64,000 bases of DNA from Flammeovirgaceae bacterium UBA7330 (GCA_002471275.1 DKPQ01000005.1:496001-560000), one strand, 5' to 3'. Numbered from the stretch's first letter, positions 25,834 through 34,827 are shown. Numbers and translations are program-made. The notes: generated from the letters alone by a model not told the origin.

Positions 25834-25841
25834 CAAAAGTA
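25834..25841 (-). promoter_or_regulatory. Bacteroidota -7 promoter element of serS (TACTTTTG)
   Basis: The minus strand reads TACTTTTG, an exact TAnnTTTG match, 22 bp before the serS ATG (25812). No -33 TTG is at a convincing distance. Confidence 0.55.
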
Positions 25842-26054
25842 AGGTTGTTCGGCACAAAAATTAAATTAGTCGTACTTCATTGCTAAATAGATATTTTTTT
25901 ACGAATCTTTTGCTTAATATTTACCGTTACCATATTATTGTAACGCAATTCAAGTGAGAGACTTTCACTAGTTTTCCAATTTCGCCTACAAAGACGAAAA
26001 TTTCCAATTAGTTACGTAACATTTCGATTACCATATTTACCAAGTATTATTTTT

Positions 26055-27695
26055 ATGTACACTTTAGATGATTTAAGTGTGAGGTTACTCTCAGAGCTAC
26101 GAGAGATTGCCGATGGTCTGGGGATAAAAAATGCTAAGAAAACTGCGAAGAATGACCTTATTTACGAAATCCTTGATAAGCAGGCTACCATGCCAGATGA
26201 AGAGATTAAGAAAATAACTAAAACAGATTCTAAGGACGAACAGCCAAAGACGCAAAAACCCACAAAGAAAAAAGCAAAACCTGAGTCTAGAAAGAAAGAC
26301 GAAGGGAGTCCGGAAGATCTTTTGAAATCACTCGACATTGAGATCGAGTCCTCTGAAGATGCTCCTGAGAGCAAAGAAGACACCAAAAAACAGGAAAGTG
26401 CTCCAAAAGGCGATAGTCCTGTAGATAAGAAGCCCAAAGGAAACCGGGACAACCGTGAAAGCCGGGACAACCGAAACGAGAAAGGTGGCAACGACGGTGA
26501 CAGCAAAGGCGACAGCAAGAAAGATGAAAAAGCTGAATACCGGGCACGCAAAGCTCAATACAACGAGGAGATCAAAGAATTTGACGGAGCCATCGAAAAT
26601 GAAGGAGTTCTTGAGATCATGCAGGATGGCTACGGCTTCCTGAGATCAAGTGACTATCATTATTTGGCGAGCCCTGATGATATCTATGTATCACCCTCAC
26701 AGATTAAGCTTTTCGGTTTAAAAACTGGAGATACGGTGAAGGGACAGATCCGACCTCCTAAAGACGGAGAGAAGTATTTTGCCCTGCTAAGGGTAGAGTC
26801 AGTCAATGGAAAAACGACTGAAGAGATCCGTGACAGGATCGCTTTTGAGTACCTGACTCCACTTTTCCCTGAGCAAAAGCTAAACCTGACTACCAAGGCA
26901 GACAACTACAGCACCCGTATCGTTGACCTTTTCGCACCAATTGGAAAAGGACAGAGAGGTATGATCGTTGCCCAGCCTAAGACAGGTAAGACAGTATTGT
27001 TGAAAAACATTGCCAATGCCATCGCAGAAAACCATCCGGAAGTTTACCTGATGATCCTTTTGATCGATGAGCGACCTGAAGAGGTGACGGATATGGCACG
27101 TTCGGTAAAAGCAGAAGTAATTGCTTCTACTTTTGATGAGCAGGCTGAGAAGCACGTGAAGGTGGCCAACATCGTATTGGAGAAGGCTAAGCGAATGGTA
27201 GAATGCGGTCACGATGTGGTGATCTTATTGGATTCTATCACCCGACTGGCCAGAGCACACAACACGGTAGTACCTTCATCAGGAAAGATCCTTTCCGGTG
27301 GTGTAGATGCGAATGCATTGCATAAGCCCAAGCGATTCTTTGGAGCAGCGAGGAACGTGGAAAATGGTGGTTCACTGACCATTATTGCTACAGCCTTGAT
27401 TGAAACAGGCTCTAAGATGGACGAAGTGATCTTTGAAGAATTCAAAGGTACGGGTAATATGGAGCTACAGCTTGACAGGAAATTGTCTAACAAGCGTGTG
27501 TATCCTGCTATTGATGTTCCTGCTTCGGGTACTCGAAGAGAAGACCTGTTGATGGACAAAGATCAGCTAAGCAGAGTGTGGATTCTCAGGAAGTTTATGT
27601 CTGACATGAACAGCAACGAGGCCATGGAATTCCTGCTTAACAAGATGAGAGGAACCCTCAACAATGAAGAATTCCTGATATCCATGAACGGATAA
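26055..27695 (+). CDS. rho: Transcription termination factor Rho (with extended N-terminal insert)
   Basis: 546 residues, longer than the about 420 of E. coli Rho. Residues 1-50 are the Rho N-terminal helical domain (SVRLLSELREIADGLGIKNAKK). Residues about 55-170 are a low-complexity, Lys/Glu/Asp/Arg-rich insert with repeated NRDNRESRDNRNE-type stretches. An RNA-binding OB fold follows (GVLEIMQDGYGFLRSSDYHYLASPDDIYVSPSQI). The ATPase has Walker A AQPKTGKT, then MILLIDERPEEVTDM and VVILLDSITRLARAHN. Such inserts are known from other Bacteroidota and Actinobacteria and are thought to bind RNA. The gene has a long AT-rich upstream region and, neatly, is itself followed by an intrinsic terminator. 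Confidence 0.97.
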   Translation: MYTLDDLSVRLLSELREIADGLGIKNAKKTAKNDLIYEILDKQATMPDEEIKKITKTDSKDEQPKTQKPTKKKAKPESRKKDEGSPEDLLKSLDIEIESSEDAPESKEDTKKQESAPKGDSPVDKKPKGNRDNRESRDNRNEKGGNDGDSKGDSKKDEKAEYRARKAQYNEEIKEFDGAIENEGVLEIMQDGYGFLRSSDYHYLASPDDIYVSPSQIKLFGLKTGDTVKGQIRPPKDGEKYFALLRVESVNGKTTEEIRDRIAFEYLTPLFPEQKLNLTTKADNYSTRIVDLFAPIGKGQRGMIVAQPKTGKTVLLKNIANAIAENHPEVYLMILLIDERPEEVTDMARSVKAEVIASTFDEQAEKHVKVANIVLEKAKRMVECGHDVVILLDSITRLARAHNTVVPSSGKILSGGVDANALHKPKRFFGAARNVENGGSLTIIATALIETGSKMDEVIFEEFKGTGNMELQLDRKLSNKRVYPAIDVPASGTRREDLLMDKDQLSRVWILRKFMSDMNSNEAMEFLLNKMRGTLNNEEFLISMNG

Positions 27696-27714
27696 GTCAA
27701 AGTATAAATGATTT

Positions 27715-27744
27715 AAAACCCCGCCCAAAAGCGGGGTTTTTTGT
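27715..27744 (+). terminator. Intrinsic terminator after rho
   Basis: AAAACCCCGC, a 6-base loop, then GCGGGGTTTTTTG: a perfect 10-bp stem with a U-rich tail, 20 bp after the rho stop. Confidence 0.92.
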
Positions 27745-27833
27745 TTATATCCATTATTCACCGCTGATCACAGATGTGATTGACAATGATCGGGATGGTT
27801 GTTATTATCATAGAACAACCAAATTGTATCATC

Positions 27834-28940
27834 ATGTCTACATTAAGTAAAACATTCATATTTTCTCTGGCCCTGGCCCTGATTTCCACCTGGGCAATAG
27901 GGCAGACGGTGACAACCCCAAGAATTAGTCCTGCTGCAGAGGTTACGCAAAGAATCGGTTTGACGGATATTACTATTAACTATTCGCGTCCGGCCGTGAT
28001 CAACGGGAACAATGATCGCACAGGTGAGGTATGGGGCAACCTAGTGCCCTGGGAACTTTCTCAAAGTGGATTTGGCAATCAAAAACCCATGCCCTGGAGA
28101 GCAGGTGCTAATGAAAATACTACCATTTCATTTTCAACTGATGCTATTGTGGAAGGGAAATCGATAGCAAAAGGGACATACGGCCTGCACATGATCCCCT
28201 ACGAAAATGGGAAAGTCACAGTTATTTTCAGTAGTAATTCTTCTTCCTGGGGCAGCTACTGGTATGAAGAAGATGAGGACGTGCTCAGGGTGGATGTACA
28301 AAGTAAGCAGAGTCCATTTACCAATTTGTTGACTTATTCCTTTTCCGAACTTGGAAATACCGAAGGTACACTCTCGCTTCTGTGGGAAAATAAAGAAATA
28401 CCAATTCGGATAGCAGTAAGTCAGGAGACCATCCTGGAGAGTTTCAGGAATGAGTTAAGAAATACAGCTGGTTTTGCCTGGCAGGGACCCTTTTCGGCAG
28501 CCAATTATTGTTTAAACAACAATGTGAACCTTGAAGAGGCCCTTAAATGGGCGGATCAGGCCATTGCTATGAATAAGAATGGTCAGACCATGGGACTGAA
28601 GTCTGCCATACTCTTCAAAACGGGAAAAGATGCTGAGGCCATTAAAATTGCAGATGAGGCTGCAACCGTCTCAAATGAGAATCAATTGAATATGTTGGGC
28701 TACCAGATGATGGGCGTGGAAAAATATGACAAGGCCGAAGAATACTTCAAGCTCAACATCAAGAAGAACCCGAAGTCAGCCAATGTGTATGACAGCATGG
28801 GTGAGTGCTACATGGCCATGGATAACAATAAGGAAGCCATCAAAATGTTTCAGAAGTCATTGGCAAACAATCCACCTCCGTTTGTTAAGACAAATTCAAT
28901 TGCCAACCTGAAAAAACTGGGGGTAGAGGTGGAGGAATAG
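27834..28940 (+). CDS. Exported DUF2911 protein with C-terminal TPR repeats
   Basis: The ATG at 27834 is chosen because MSTLSKTFIFSLALALISTWAIGQ is a clear signal peptide; an in-frame upstream TTG would put it internally. 368 residues. Residues about 30-180 are a DUF2911 domain (VWGNLVPWELSQ, then PWRAGANENTTISFSTD and KGTYGLHMIPYENGKVTVIFS). Residues about 230-365 are TPR-like helices (DKAEEYFKLNIKKNPKSANVYDSMGECYMAMDNNKEAIKMFQKSL). It is a periplasmic or outer-membrane-associated protein of unknown role; DUF2911 proteins are frequent in Bacteroidota. It is the only gene between two terminators, so it is monocistronic. Confidence 0.85.
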   Translation: MSTLSKTFIFSLALALISTWAIGQTVTTPRISPAAEVTQRIGLTDITINYSRPAVINGNNDRTGEVWGNLVPWELSQSGFGNQKPMPWRAGANENTTISFSTDAIVEGKSIAKGTYGLHMIPYENGKVTVIFSSNSSSWGSYWYEEDEDVLRVDVQSKQSPFTNLLTYSFSELGNTEGTLSLLWENKEIPIRIAVSQETILESFRNELRNTAGFAWQGPFSAANYCLNNNVNLEEALKWADQAIAMNKNGQTMGLKSAILFKTGKDAEAIKIADEAATVSNENQLNMLGYQMMGVEKYDKAEEYFKLNIKKNPKSANVYDSMGECYMAMDNNKEAIKMFQKSLANNPPPFVKTNSIANLKKLGVEVEE

Positions 28941-28962
28941 ACTTAGAAATTACCTATTTTGT

Positions 28963-28996
28963 AAAGCCAGAGGTTTAAAATCTTGCTGGCTTTTTT
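28963..28996 (+). terminator. Intrinsic terminator after the DUF2911 gene
   Basis: AAAGCCAG pairs with CTGGCTTT (8 bp, 15-base loop) and is followed by a run of six T in all. Confidence 0.75.
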
Positions 28997-29042
28997 AGTT
29001 GGATCTCTAGTCCTATATTATACAACGTATTGTTATTTTCGA

Positions 29043-29050
29043 TAGATTTG
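29043..29050 (+). promoter_or_regulatory. Bacteroidota -7 promoter element (TAGATTTG)
   Basis: An exact TAnnTTTG match 31 bp upstream of the start of the disrupted T9SS cargo gene at 29082. Confidence 0.55.
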
Positions 29051-29081
29051 TACCAAGAGTATCCCATGATACGAACACTTT

Positions 29082-30547
29082 ATGAAAGTTGCACACATTA
29101 CTCTGTTGCTGCTTTTTGTTCTGATAGTTTCAGAGTGTGTTGATATTGAAGACCCCATAATCTCGGAAAATCTTGCCGAATACTCCTATTCAAAGCGTGC
29201 CAATATTTGGTACTTTGGTCAAAATGCAGGCCTGGACTTTAATGATCTTGATCCAAACGGTAATCCCAGGGTCCTTACGGATGGGCAAATCAATACACTA
29301 GAAGGATGCTCTGTGATGTGCGATGAAAATGGCCGGCTCCTGTTCTACTCGGATGGAGTCACTGTTTGGAATCGTCTGCATGAAATTATGCCCAATGGAA
29401 CTGATTTAAAAGGCAGTTTCACGTCGACTCAGAGCGCTCTGATAGTACCGCATCCAGGGAACACTTTCCTCTATTACATTTTTACCACATCCCCTCAGGC
29501 ACATCCCGATGGGCTTAACTACAATATATTAACTACAATATAGTGGACATTTCAAAGGATGGAGGGTTGGGTGATGTAGTGTTGAAAAATATTCAACTCT
29601 ATACTCCAACAACAGAGAAGCTATCTGCAGTACATCACGCCAATGGTGAAGATATATGGGTGATCACGCATCAGTGGGAATCAGATGCATTTTATGTATA
29701 TCACATCAGCAAAAATGGCCTGAATGAAGATCCGGTAATAAGCAGAACAGGTTCAATACACGAATTTGGCAGTTCCAACCGCAATACAATTGGTGAAATG
29801 AAATCTTCGCCGAGTGGGAAGCTCCTTTCCTTAAATATTGCGGACCATCGCAAGACTGAAATATTTTATTTTGATGCTATTACTGGTTATCTTTCAATGA
29901 AAGACGGGTTCATTACCCCAGCTATATACGATGGAGATGTGGATGGAAATATTTATGGTGTAGCATTCTCCCCAAATGAAAAGTACCTTTATTTATCTGA
30001 GAATTTTCCAAGTACATTTCCAGGACAAAAAATATACCAATACAGTCTGAGAAGTAAGAGACTATCAGAGATTGATACTGTACACATAGGTGGCTCAATT
30101 CAATTAGGCCCAGACCAAAAAGTATACGTAGCGGACAAAGATCGCCAAGAACTTATGGTGATTGAAAGACCGAATCTGCCATTAAATAGTCCCTTGTTTA
30201 GTACTTCCAGGATTTCTCTTGCTCCTGGATACAGTCGTTTCTCTTTACCAAATTTCATTCAATCTTACTTTTATGTTCCTGACCCTGTCGTACGGCTACC
30301 CAATGCCTTTACACCAAACAATGACGGAAGAAATGAATTGTTTGAGCCATTGAGATTTTCCCATGTAGAGACATTTGAAATGTCTATTTTAGATCGAACC
30401 GGTACTGAAATATTCAGTACATCAAAAGCTGATGTATGGTGGAAGGGTAATGAACGGGAGCCTGGAGTTTATTACTGGAATTTGCAGTATGAGGGAATCA
30501 ATGGTAAGTCTGGATTACTCAAGGGTTGGGTCCAATTGAGTCGATAA
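29082..30547 (+). pseudogene. Exported beta-propeller-like protein with T9SS type B sorting domain, broken by a 14-bp duplication
   Basis: The first frame (29082-29543) encodes an exported N-terminus (MKVAHITLLLLFVLIVSEC, a possible lipoprotein signal) and the start of a repeat domain (ANIWYFGQNAGLDFND, GRLLFYSDGVTVWN). It then hits a stop at 29541-29543. The second frame (29543-30547) continues the same protein and ends in a gliding-motility/CHU_C type B domain (LPNAFTPNNDGRNELFEP ... LLKGWVQLSR), the sorting signal of the type IX secretion system. The two parts lie in different frames separated by an exact tandem 14-mer. Deleting one copy joins them as GLNYNIVDISKDGG and gives an uninterrupted protein of 483 residues. 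A -7 element precedes the gene and a weak hairpin follows. As written, the product would be a 153-residue fragment without its secretion signal. Confidence 0.85.
29515..29542 (+). repeat. Exact tandem duplication of a 14-mer that causes the frameshift
   Basis: TTAACTACAATATA stands at 29515-29528 and is repeated at 29529-29542 with no gap. Fourteen bases shift the frame by two, and the second copy creates the premature TAG at 29541-29543. Confidence 0.97.
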
Positions 30548-30562
30548 ACTTAGTTGTAAAAT

Positions 30563-30591
30563 GCAAAAACCTTTCTTAATTAGGTTGTTTT
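30563..30591 (+). terminator. Weak terminator-like hairpin
   Basis: AAAAACCT and AGGTTGTTTT form an imperfect stem (one bulged G) followed by a T-rich stretch, 16 bp after the T9SS cargo gene. Confidence 0.45.
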
Positions 30592-30663
30592 GTTTAATAA
30601 AAACATTATTAGCTATATTAAGATAAAATTTTTGATATTCATCAGTCTAGAAGTGTACTACTC

Positions 30664-31080
30664 ATGAAAGGAAAGTTTTGCTTTACAGCAATTGTATTGG
30701 TATTCATTGGATGTACTGCGGAGGATGTTGTTATTGATCCAAGAGAAGCAATATTAGGTAGGTGGGAGATAACACACCTCGGTAATGGTGATCAATTGAC
30801 TCAAATTGAAAATCCAATAGCTTACCGAGAATATTTTGAGGATAGTCTCATGCGGGCTTATAATTATGAAGAAGGTACTTATGACTATGAATACTGGATG
30901 AATGATTCAATTCTAACTCAAAGAATGGCCTGGATTGCCTTTGATGGTGTGTATTACGACACAATTGTAGTGACACAAGAGTATTTGTATGAATTTTTAG
31001 ATGCTAATACGATTAGATTTAATATCATTAATATGACTGCCTGGAACTATACCTCCATTTATCATAGAATTGATAACTAA
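30664..31080 (+). CDS. Small lipoprotein, lipocalin-like
   Basis: 138 residues. MKGKFCFTAIVLVFIGC is a lipoprotein signal with Cys17. The mature part begins after an acidic linker with ILGRWEITHLGNGDQL, the Gly-x-Trp opening seen in lipocalin-like lipoproteins, and is rich in Tyr and Asp. It is probably membrane-anchored and periplasmic or surface-exposed. I do not recognise a specific family. It converges with rfbD with 5 bp between the stops. Codon use is more AT-rich than that of the neighbouring enzymes. Confidence 0.65.
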   Translation: MKGKFCFTAIVLVFIGCTAEDVVIDPREAILGRWEITHLGNGDQLTQIENPIAYREYFEDSLMRAYNYEEGTYDYEYWMNDSILTQRMAWIAFDGVYYDTIVVTQEYLYEFLDANTIRFNIINMTAWNYTSIYHRIDN

Positions 31081-31085
31081 TCACT

Positions 31086-31946
31086 TTAGAGCTTCTCCAA
31101 ACACTCCTTCAGGCTATCCCTCCAATATGGAATGGCCAGATCAAAATTGGTTTTGATCTTATTCTTGTCCATTACGCTGAAATGTGGTCTTTTGGCTGGA
31201 GTAGGATAAGCTGTGGTGGGAATTGGCTTTACCGGTATGGTGATGGCTTTGTACTCGAAAATGGCTTTTGTGAAATCGTACCAGGAGGCCACACCTTCAT
31301 TGCTGTAGTGATAGATGCCAAAATGATCTTCAGGTGCATCGATCATTTCAAGGATAGAAGCAGCAAGATCTTTCGCATAGGTTGGCGTACCCACCTGGTC
31401 AAAAATGACTCCCAGTTCCGGCTTGGTTTCTCCCAACCGAATCATGGTCTTCACGAAATTGTTGCCGAAGCTGCTGTAGAGCCAGGAGGTTCTGATGATG
31501 TAATGCTTTTCTGTGGTCTCAGCTACTTGTTTTTCTCCTTTGAGCTTGCTTTCTCCGTAGTAACAAACCGGGTCGGTATCCTGATCTTCAGTCAACGGTT
31601 GTGAAGCATTACCATTAAACACAAAATCTGTGGAAATGTGGTATAAAACCGCATCATGCACTTTACAGGCCACTGCCAGGTTTTCCACTCCAGTAACATT
31701 AATAAGATCGCACAGTTCCCGGTCAGACTCGGCTTTGTCTACGGCTGTGTAGGCTGCGCAGTTGATACAATGAGTCGGTTTGATCTCATCAAAAAATTTT
31801 CTGATCTGCTGACCATTGGTGATGTCCAGTTCCTCAATGTCTACAAAATGAAAATCAGCATCCTTCACGGAACCAGCCAGTTCCCGTAATTCATTTCCCA
31901 GCTGCCCTTTCGATCCAGTGACGAGTATGGTTTTTTTATTAGCCAT
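31086..31946 (-). CDS. rfbD: dTDP-4-dehydrorhamnose reductase RfbD
   Basis: 286 residues of the extended SDR superfamily: NADPH-binding TGSKGQLGNEL at 11-21, the INCAAYTAVDKAE segment, the catalytic YYGESKLKGE (YxxxK) and the RTSWLYSSFGNNFV motif of the RmlD family. It reduces dTDP-4-dehydro-L-rhamnose to dTDP-L-rhamnose for surface polysaccharide synthesis. Its usual partners rfbA, rfbB and rfbC are not here. It overlaps the upstream dehydrogenase-like gene by 8 bp and is co-transcribed with it, a pairing without an obvious pathway link. Confidence 0.93.
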   Translation of the reverse strand: MANKKTILVTGSKGQLGNELRELAGSVKDADFHFVDIEELDITNGQQIRKFFDEIKPTHCINCAAYTAVDKAESDRELCDLINVTGVENLAVACKVHDAVLYHISTDFVFNGNASQPLTEDQDTDPVCYYGESKLKGEKQVAETTEKHYIIRTSWLYSSFGNNFVKTMIRLGETKPELGVIFDQVGTPTYAKDLAASILEMIDAPEDHFGIYHYSNEGVASWYDFTKAIFEYKAITIPVKPIPTTAYPTPAKRPHFSVMDKNKIKTNFDLAIPYWRDSLKECLEKL

Positions 31947-33138
31947 TTACAAAATCAGTTAGATAAGCATATTTTTTGGTCAGTCCGCCACCATTGGTGA
32001 TGGTAGCCCTTTTGACTATCTCTTCGCGGTCATCCATTAAAGATGGTATTACGTTATCAATCAAATCCCTTCCAAAGCTGTTGGAAGCATCCCTGGGAAG
32101 TTCGCACGGTAGATTGTCTACTGCCATCATGGTAACATTTGTATCGCTACTCAACGCTTTTTCTTCTTTGCCCGTGACAGGGTTGTAATCATATATCGGG
32201 TCATCGATGGTAGAAGCTCGTTTGGTAGACGGAATAGACCCTTCAATGTCGCAGGTAATATCGGCGATCACTTTAAGCCTGAATTCATCTTTCAGCATGT
32301 CCTCTCTTGTAAACAACACGGGTGAGCGGGGATCCCAATAGGCACTGGCGATCAGCAGATCTGCCTGGCTGGTGAAAGGCAGAAAGGTGCCATTATAGTC
32401 ATCCGGGTGCTGGAAGAAATCTTTCAATTCAAATGGTTTACCATCCTTGTGGACATGATAGTCCCAGGGCTCGAGTTGAGTGTATACAGGCTCGTTAAAA
32501 TCTTTTTGCAGGAATTCCTGTGGGCTAACTTTTCGGATTCCGATACCGTCCAACACTTCCATGGCTCCTTTAGCGACCCTACCACCTCCGGTGATCACAA
32601 TTTTGATGTTAGGAAGTTTGATTTTCGGGAATTCTGTCCTTAGGTCTTCCAGGTCAAAGCATGCGTGAGCACGTCGACATTCGAAGAGGTTGTAACGTTT
32701 TCCATAAGTCCACAAGCCATTGTAGGCACCCACAATCCCGGCCCATCGCCCAAAAGCGACCACTCGGTTTCCTTTGGTATCGGTCAGGGTCTCATAATCA
32801 ATCAGCCGTATTTTTTTGGCCAGAATATTTTGGAGCAGTCCCCGGTTGTAAGCCTGTTTTTTGATAGTATGGGAGAAAAAGAAATAGGTTTTATCAGCGA
32901 TGAGTTCTTTGATTGGGACTTCTTTCACACCCATCAGCACATCACAATCATCCACATTTTCTCTGACCTCGATGCCTTCAGCCCTGTATTCATCATCCGT
33001 GAAACATCGAATGGCACTGGATTGCGCAATGACCTGAATGGTCGGAAAACGCCGCTGAATTTCAGCTGCCTGCGTGGGTGTGAAGGGTACCCTTTTATCT
33101 ACAGGTACTTTACCTTCTCTGATGATACCGATTTTCAC
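31939..33138 (-). CDS. Saccharopine dehydrogenase (lysine-forming)-like NAD(P)-dependent enzyme
   Basis: 399 residues from a GTG at 33138. An upstream in-frame TTG (33168) lies inside the promoter -7 element and is rejected; the start MKIGIIREGKVPVDKRVPFTP is typical of the alanine dehydrogenase/transhydrogenase N-terminal domain. The NAD-binding motif is IVITGGGRVAKGAMEVL near residue 195. KKQAYNRGLLQNIL and GRWAGIVGAYNGL resemble yeast Lys1-type saccharopine dehydrogenases. The reaction in Bacteroidota is not certain: lysine degradation or another amino-acid dehydrogenation is possible. It is first in a two-gene operon with rfbD. Confidence 0.8.
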   Translation of the reverse strand: MKIGIIREGKVPVDKRVPFTPTQAAEIQRRFPTIQVIAQSSAIRCFTDDEYRAEGIEVRENVDDCDVLMGVKEVPIKELIADKTYFFFSHTIKKQAYNRGLLQNILAKKIRLIDYETLTDTKGNRVVAFGRWAGIVGAYNGLWTYGKRYNLFECRRAHACFDLEDLRTEFPKIKLPNIKIVITGGGRVAKGAMEVLDGIGIRKVSPQEFLQKDFNEPVYTQLEPWDYHVHKDGKPFELKDFFQHPDDYNGTFLPFTSQADLLIASAYWDPRSPVLFTREDMLKDEFRLKVIADITCDIEGSIPSTKRASTIDDPIYDYNPVTGKEEKALSSDTNVTMMAVDNLPCELPRDASNSFGRDLIDNVIPSLMDDREEIVKRATITNGGGLTKKYAYLTDFVNG

Positions 33139-33165
33139 TGGAGTTGTCCTTTTATTTTCAGTAGG

Positions 33166-33173
33166 CAAAGCTA
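33166..33173 (-). promoter_or_regulatory. Bacteroidota -7 promoter element (TAGCTTTG) that decides the start of the downstream gene
   Basis: The minus strand reads TAGCTTTG, an exact match. It overlaps the first possible start codon of the saccharopine dehydrogenase-like frame, so the real start must be downstream, at the GTG at 33138. Confidence 0.6.
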
Positions 33174-33231
33174 ATGGATTTAGCCACTACATATGTTAGA
33201 TTTACCCATACCTATTCAAAACAAAAAAAAA

Positions 33232-34251
33232 ATGAAAGCCTCACTATACTTTCTGGTCACCGTTGGATTCAGCCTGGTGCTGATTTCTTGTAACACAAAA
33301 AAAAATACTGCTGATGATACTTCTTCTAACCAGGAAAATGCAATGAATCTTGATCAATATCCCCACATTAATTTAACCGATGGAACCATTGAAATGAAGG
33401 TTTACCTGCCTGATCCTGAGAAGGGACTGTATCGTGCGACGCGGTTTGACTGGTCTGGAGTCATCGGAAGCCTAAAGTATAAAGGGCATGAGTATTTTGA
33501 TTACTGGAAAGACACACATGATCCTTTGATCCATGAAGACCTGCCTGGACCGGTGGAAGGTTTTATCGAGCCTGGCCTGGGCTATGAAGAAGCGGAGGCG
33601 GGGGACAGTTTTATCAGAATTGGTGTGGGTATACTGGAAAAAGGAGATGAAGAAAAGTACGGCTGGACAGACACCTACAAGATTCTTGATCATGGAAAGT
33701 GGACGGTGGACCACGGGGAAGACTGGGTTTCTTTTGCCCATGTGGTCAAAAGTGACTTTGGCTATGCTTATGAATACATGAAAAAGATCGAGCTCCGGGG
33801 AGAGAGTTTTGTGATCAAACATTCACTCAAAAACACAGGAGAAAAAGCCATCGAAACGGATCAGTTCAACCACAACTTCTTTGTGATCGACCAGACGCAG
33901 AGTGGTACCGACTTCATTGTTGAGTTTCCATTCAGCCTAAAGACAGAGAGTGATACCAGAGGTTTGGTTAGCCTTGACGACAAGAAAATAAAGTTTGAGC
34001 AAATGGTGGAGCAGGGAAAGAGCACCTTTCTGGAGCTGACGGGGTTTGGGGAGACTTCGGATGATCATCAGGTTACCGTAGTCAATCATAAGACCGGAGC
34101 AGGAATTAAATTCGCGGTTGACCAGCCGATCTATCGCATGGCTTTCTGGACCTGTAAAACCACTTTGTGTCCTGAAAATTTCATTTGGATCGATGTGGAG
34201 CCCGGTGAAACGATGCAATGGAACTCGACTTACACGGTTTTCGAACAGTAG
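33232..34251 (+). CDS. Exported lipoprotein, possibly galactose-mutarotase-like fold
   Basis: 339 residues from the ATG at 33232, where a lipoprotein signal begins (MKASLYFLVTVGFSLVLISC, Cys20); an ATG at 33193 would put this internally. After a polar linker the protein is beta-rich and contains His/Asp/Trp-rich segments (ATRFDWSGVIGSLKYKGHEYFDYW, YEYMKKIELRGESFVIKHSLKNTG, TDQFNHNFFVID). This order resembles aldose-epimerase or galactose-mutarotase-like carbohydrate-binding proteins, recognised only by general pattern. No sugar gene is adjacent. The next gene starts 12 bp later and may be in the same transcript. Confidence 0.6.
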   Translation: MKASLYFLVTVGFSLVLISCNTKKNTADDTSSNQENAMNLDQYPHINLTDGTIEMKVYLPDPEKGLYRATRFDWSGVIGSLKYKGHEYFDYWKDTHDPLIHEDLPGPVEGFIEPGLGYEEAEAGDSFIRIGVGILEKGDEEKYGWTDTYKILDHGKWTVDHGEDWVSFAHVVKSDFGYAYEYMKKIELRGESFVIKHSLKNTGEKAIETDQFNHNFFVIDQTQSGTDFIVEFPFSLKTESDTRGLVSLDDKKIKFEQMVEQGKSTFLELTGFGETSDDHQVTVVNHKTGAGIKFAVDQPIYRMAFWTCKTTLCPENFIWIDVEPGETMQWNSTYTVFEQ

Positions 34252-34263
34252 AGTACCCATGGT

Positions 34264-34827
34264 ATGCTCATTTTAATTATTTCATGGATAATCTACTTGT
34301 CACTTCATAGTTTGCTGGCATCCAATGCATGTAAGGAGTGGGTGTCGGAGCATGTTGGATTGAAAGGGTCAGGTTATCGATTTGTTTATTCCCTCATCAG
34401 TGTAGTTGGTTTGATCGGGCTGGGTTGGATCATCAAAGAAATGCCTCAGAAACGGCTATTCGACCCGGGGATTTTTATTTATTCAGCTTATCTGCTGATT
34501 GGAGCAGGAGTGGTTATCGTATTTTTTTCCTTTAGATATCTGTCAGGGATGGAGTTTGTTGGTCTGAGGAAATCCTCCTCAGAGGACAAACTCGTTACCC
34601 ATGGTATTCATTCCAGGGTACGTCATCCCATTTACACGGGCACCATTGCAATCCTACTGGGGTACTTCATCTATCAACCCTCCGATGTGATCCTGGTTTC
34701 GGTGGTGTTGATCCTGATCTATTTGCCCATAGGGATATACTTCGAGGAAAGAAAATTGATACAAAAGTTTGGGGAAGCGTATCTCAATTATAAGAAAAAA
34801 GTGCCATCGATCCTTCCCGGATTATAA
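34264..34827 (+). CDS. Isoprenylcysteine methyltransferase / NnrU-like membrane methyltransferase family protein
   Basis: 187 residues with four to five hydrophobic helices. The C-terminal half has the ICMT/PEMT-type signature: THGIHSRVRHPIYTGTIAILLGYF, then YFEERKLIQKFGEAYLNYKKKVPSILP. These enzymes use S-adenosylmethionine at the membrane to methylate lipids or prenylated or small substrates; the substrate here is unknown. It follows the lipoprotein gene by 12 bp and ends immediately beside the stop of a minus-strand small gene. Confidence 0.85.
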   Translation: MLILIISWIIYLSLHSLLASNACKEWVSEHVGLKGSGYRFVYSLISVVGLIGLGWIIKEMPQKRLFDPGIFIYSAYLLIGAGVVIVFFSFRYLSGMEFVGLRKSSSEDKLVTHGIHSRVRHPIYTGTIAILLGYFIYQPSDVILVSVVLILIYLPIGIYFEERKLIQKFGEAYLNYKKKVPSILPGL

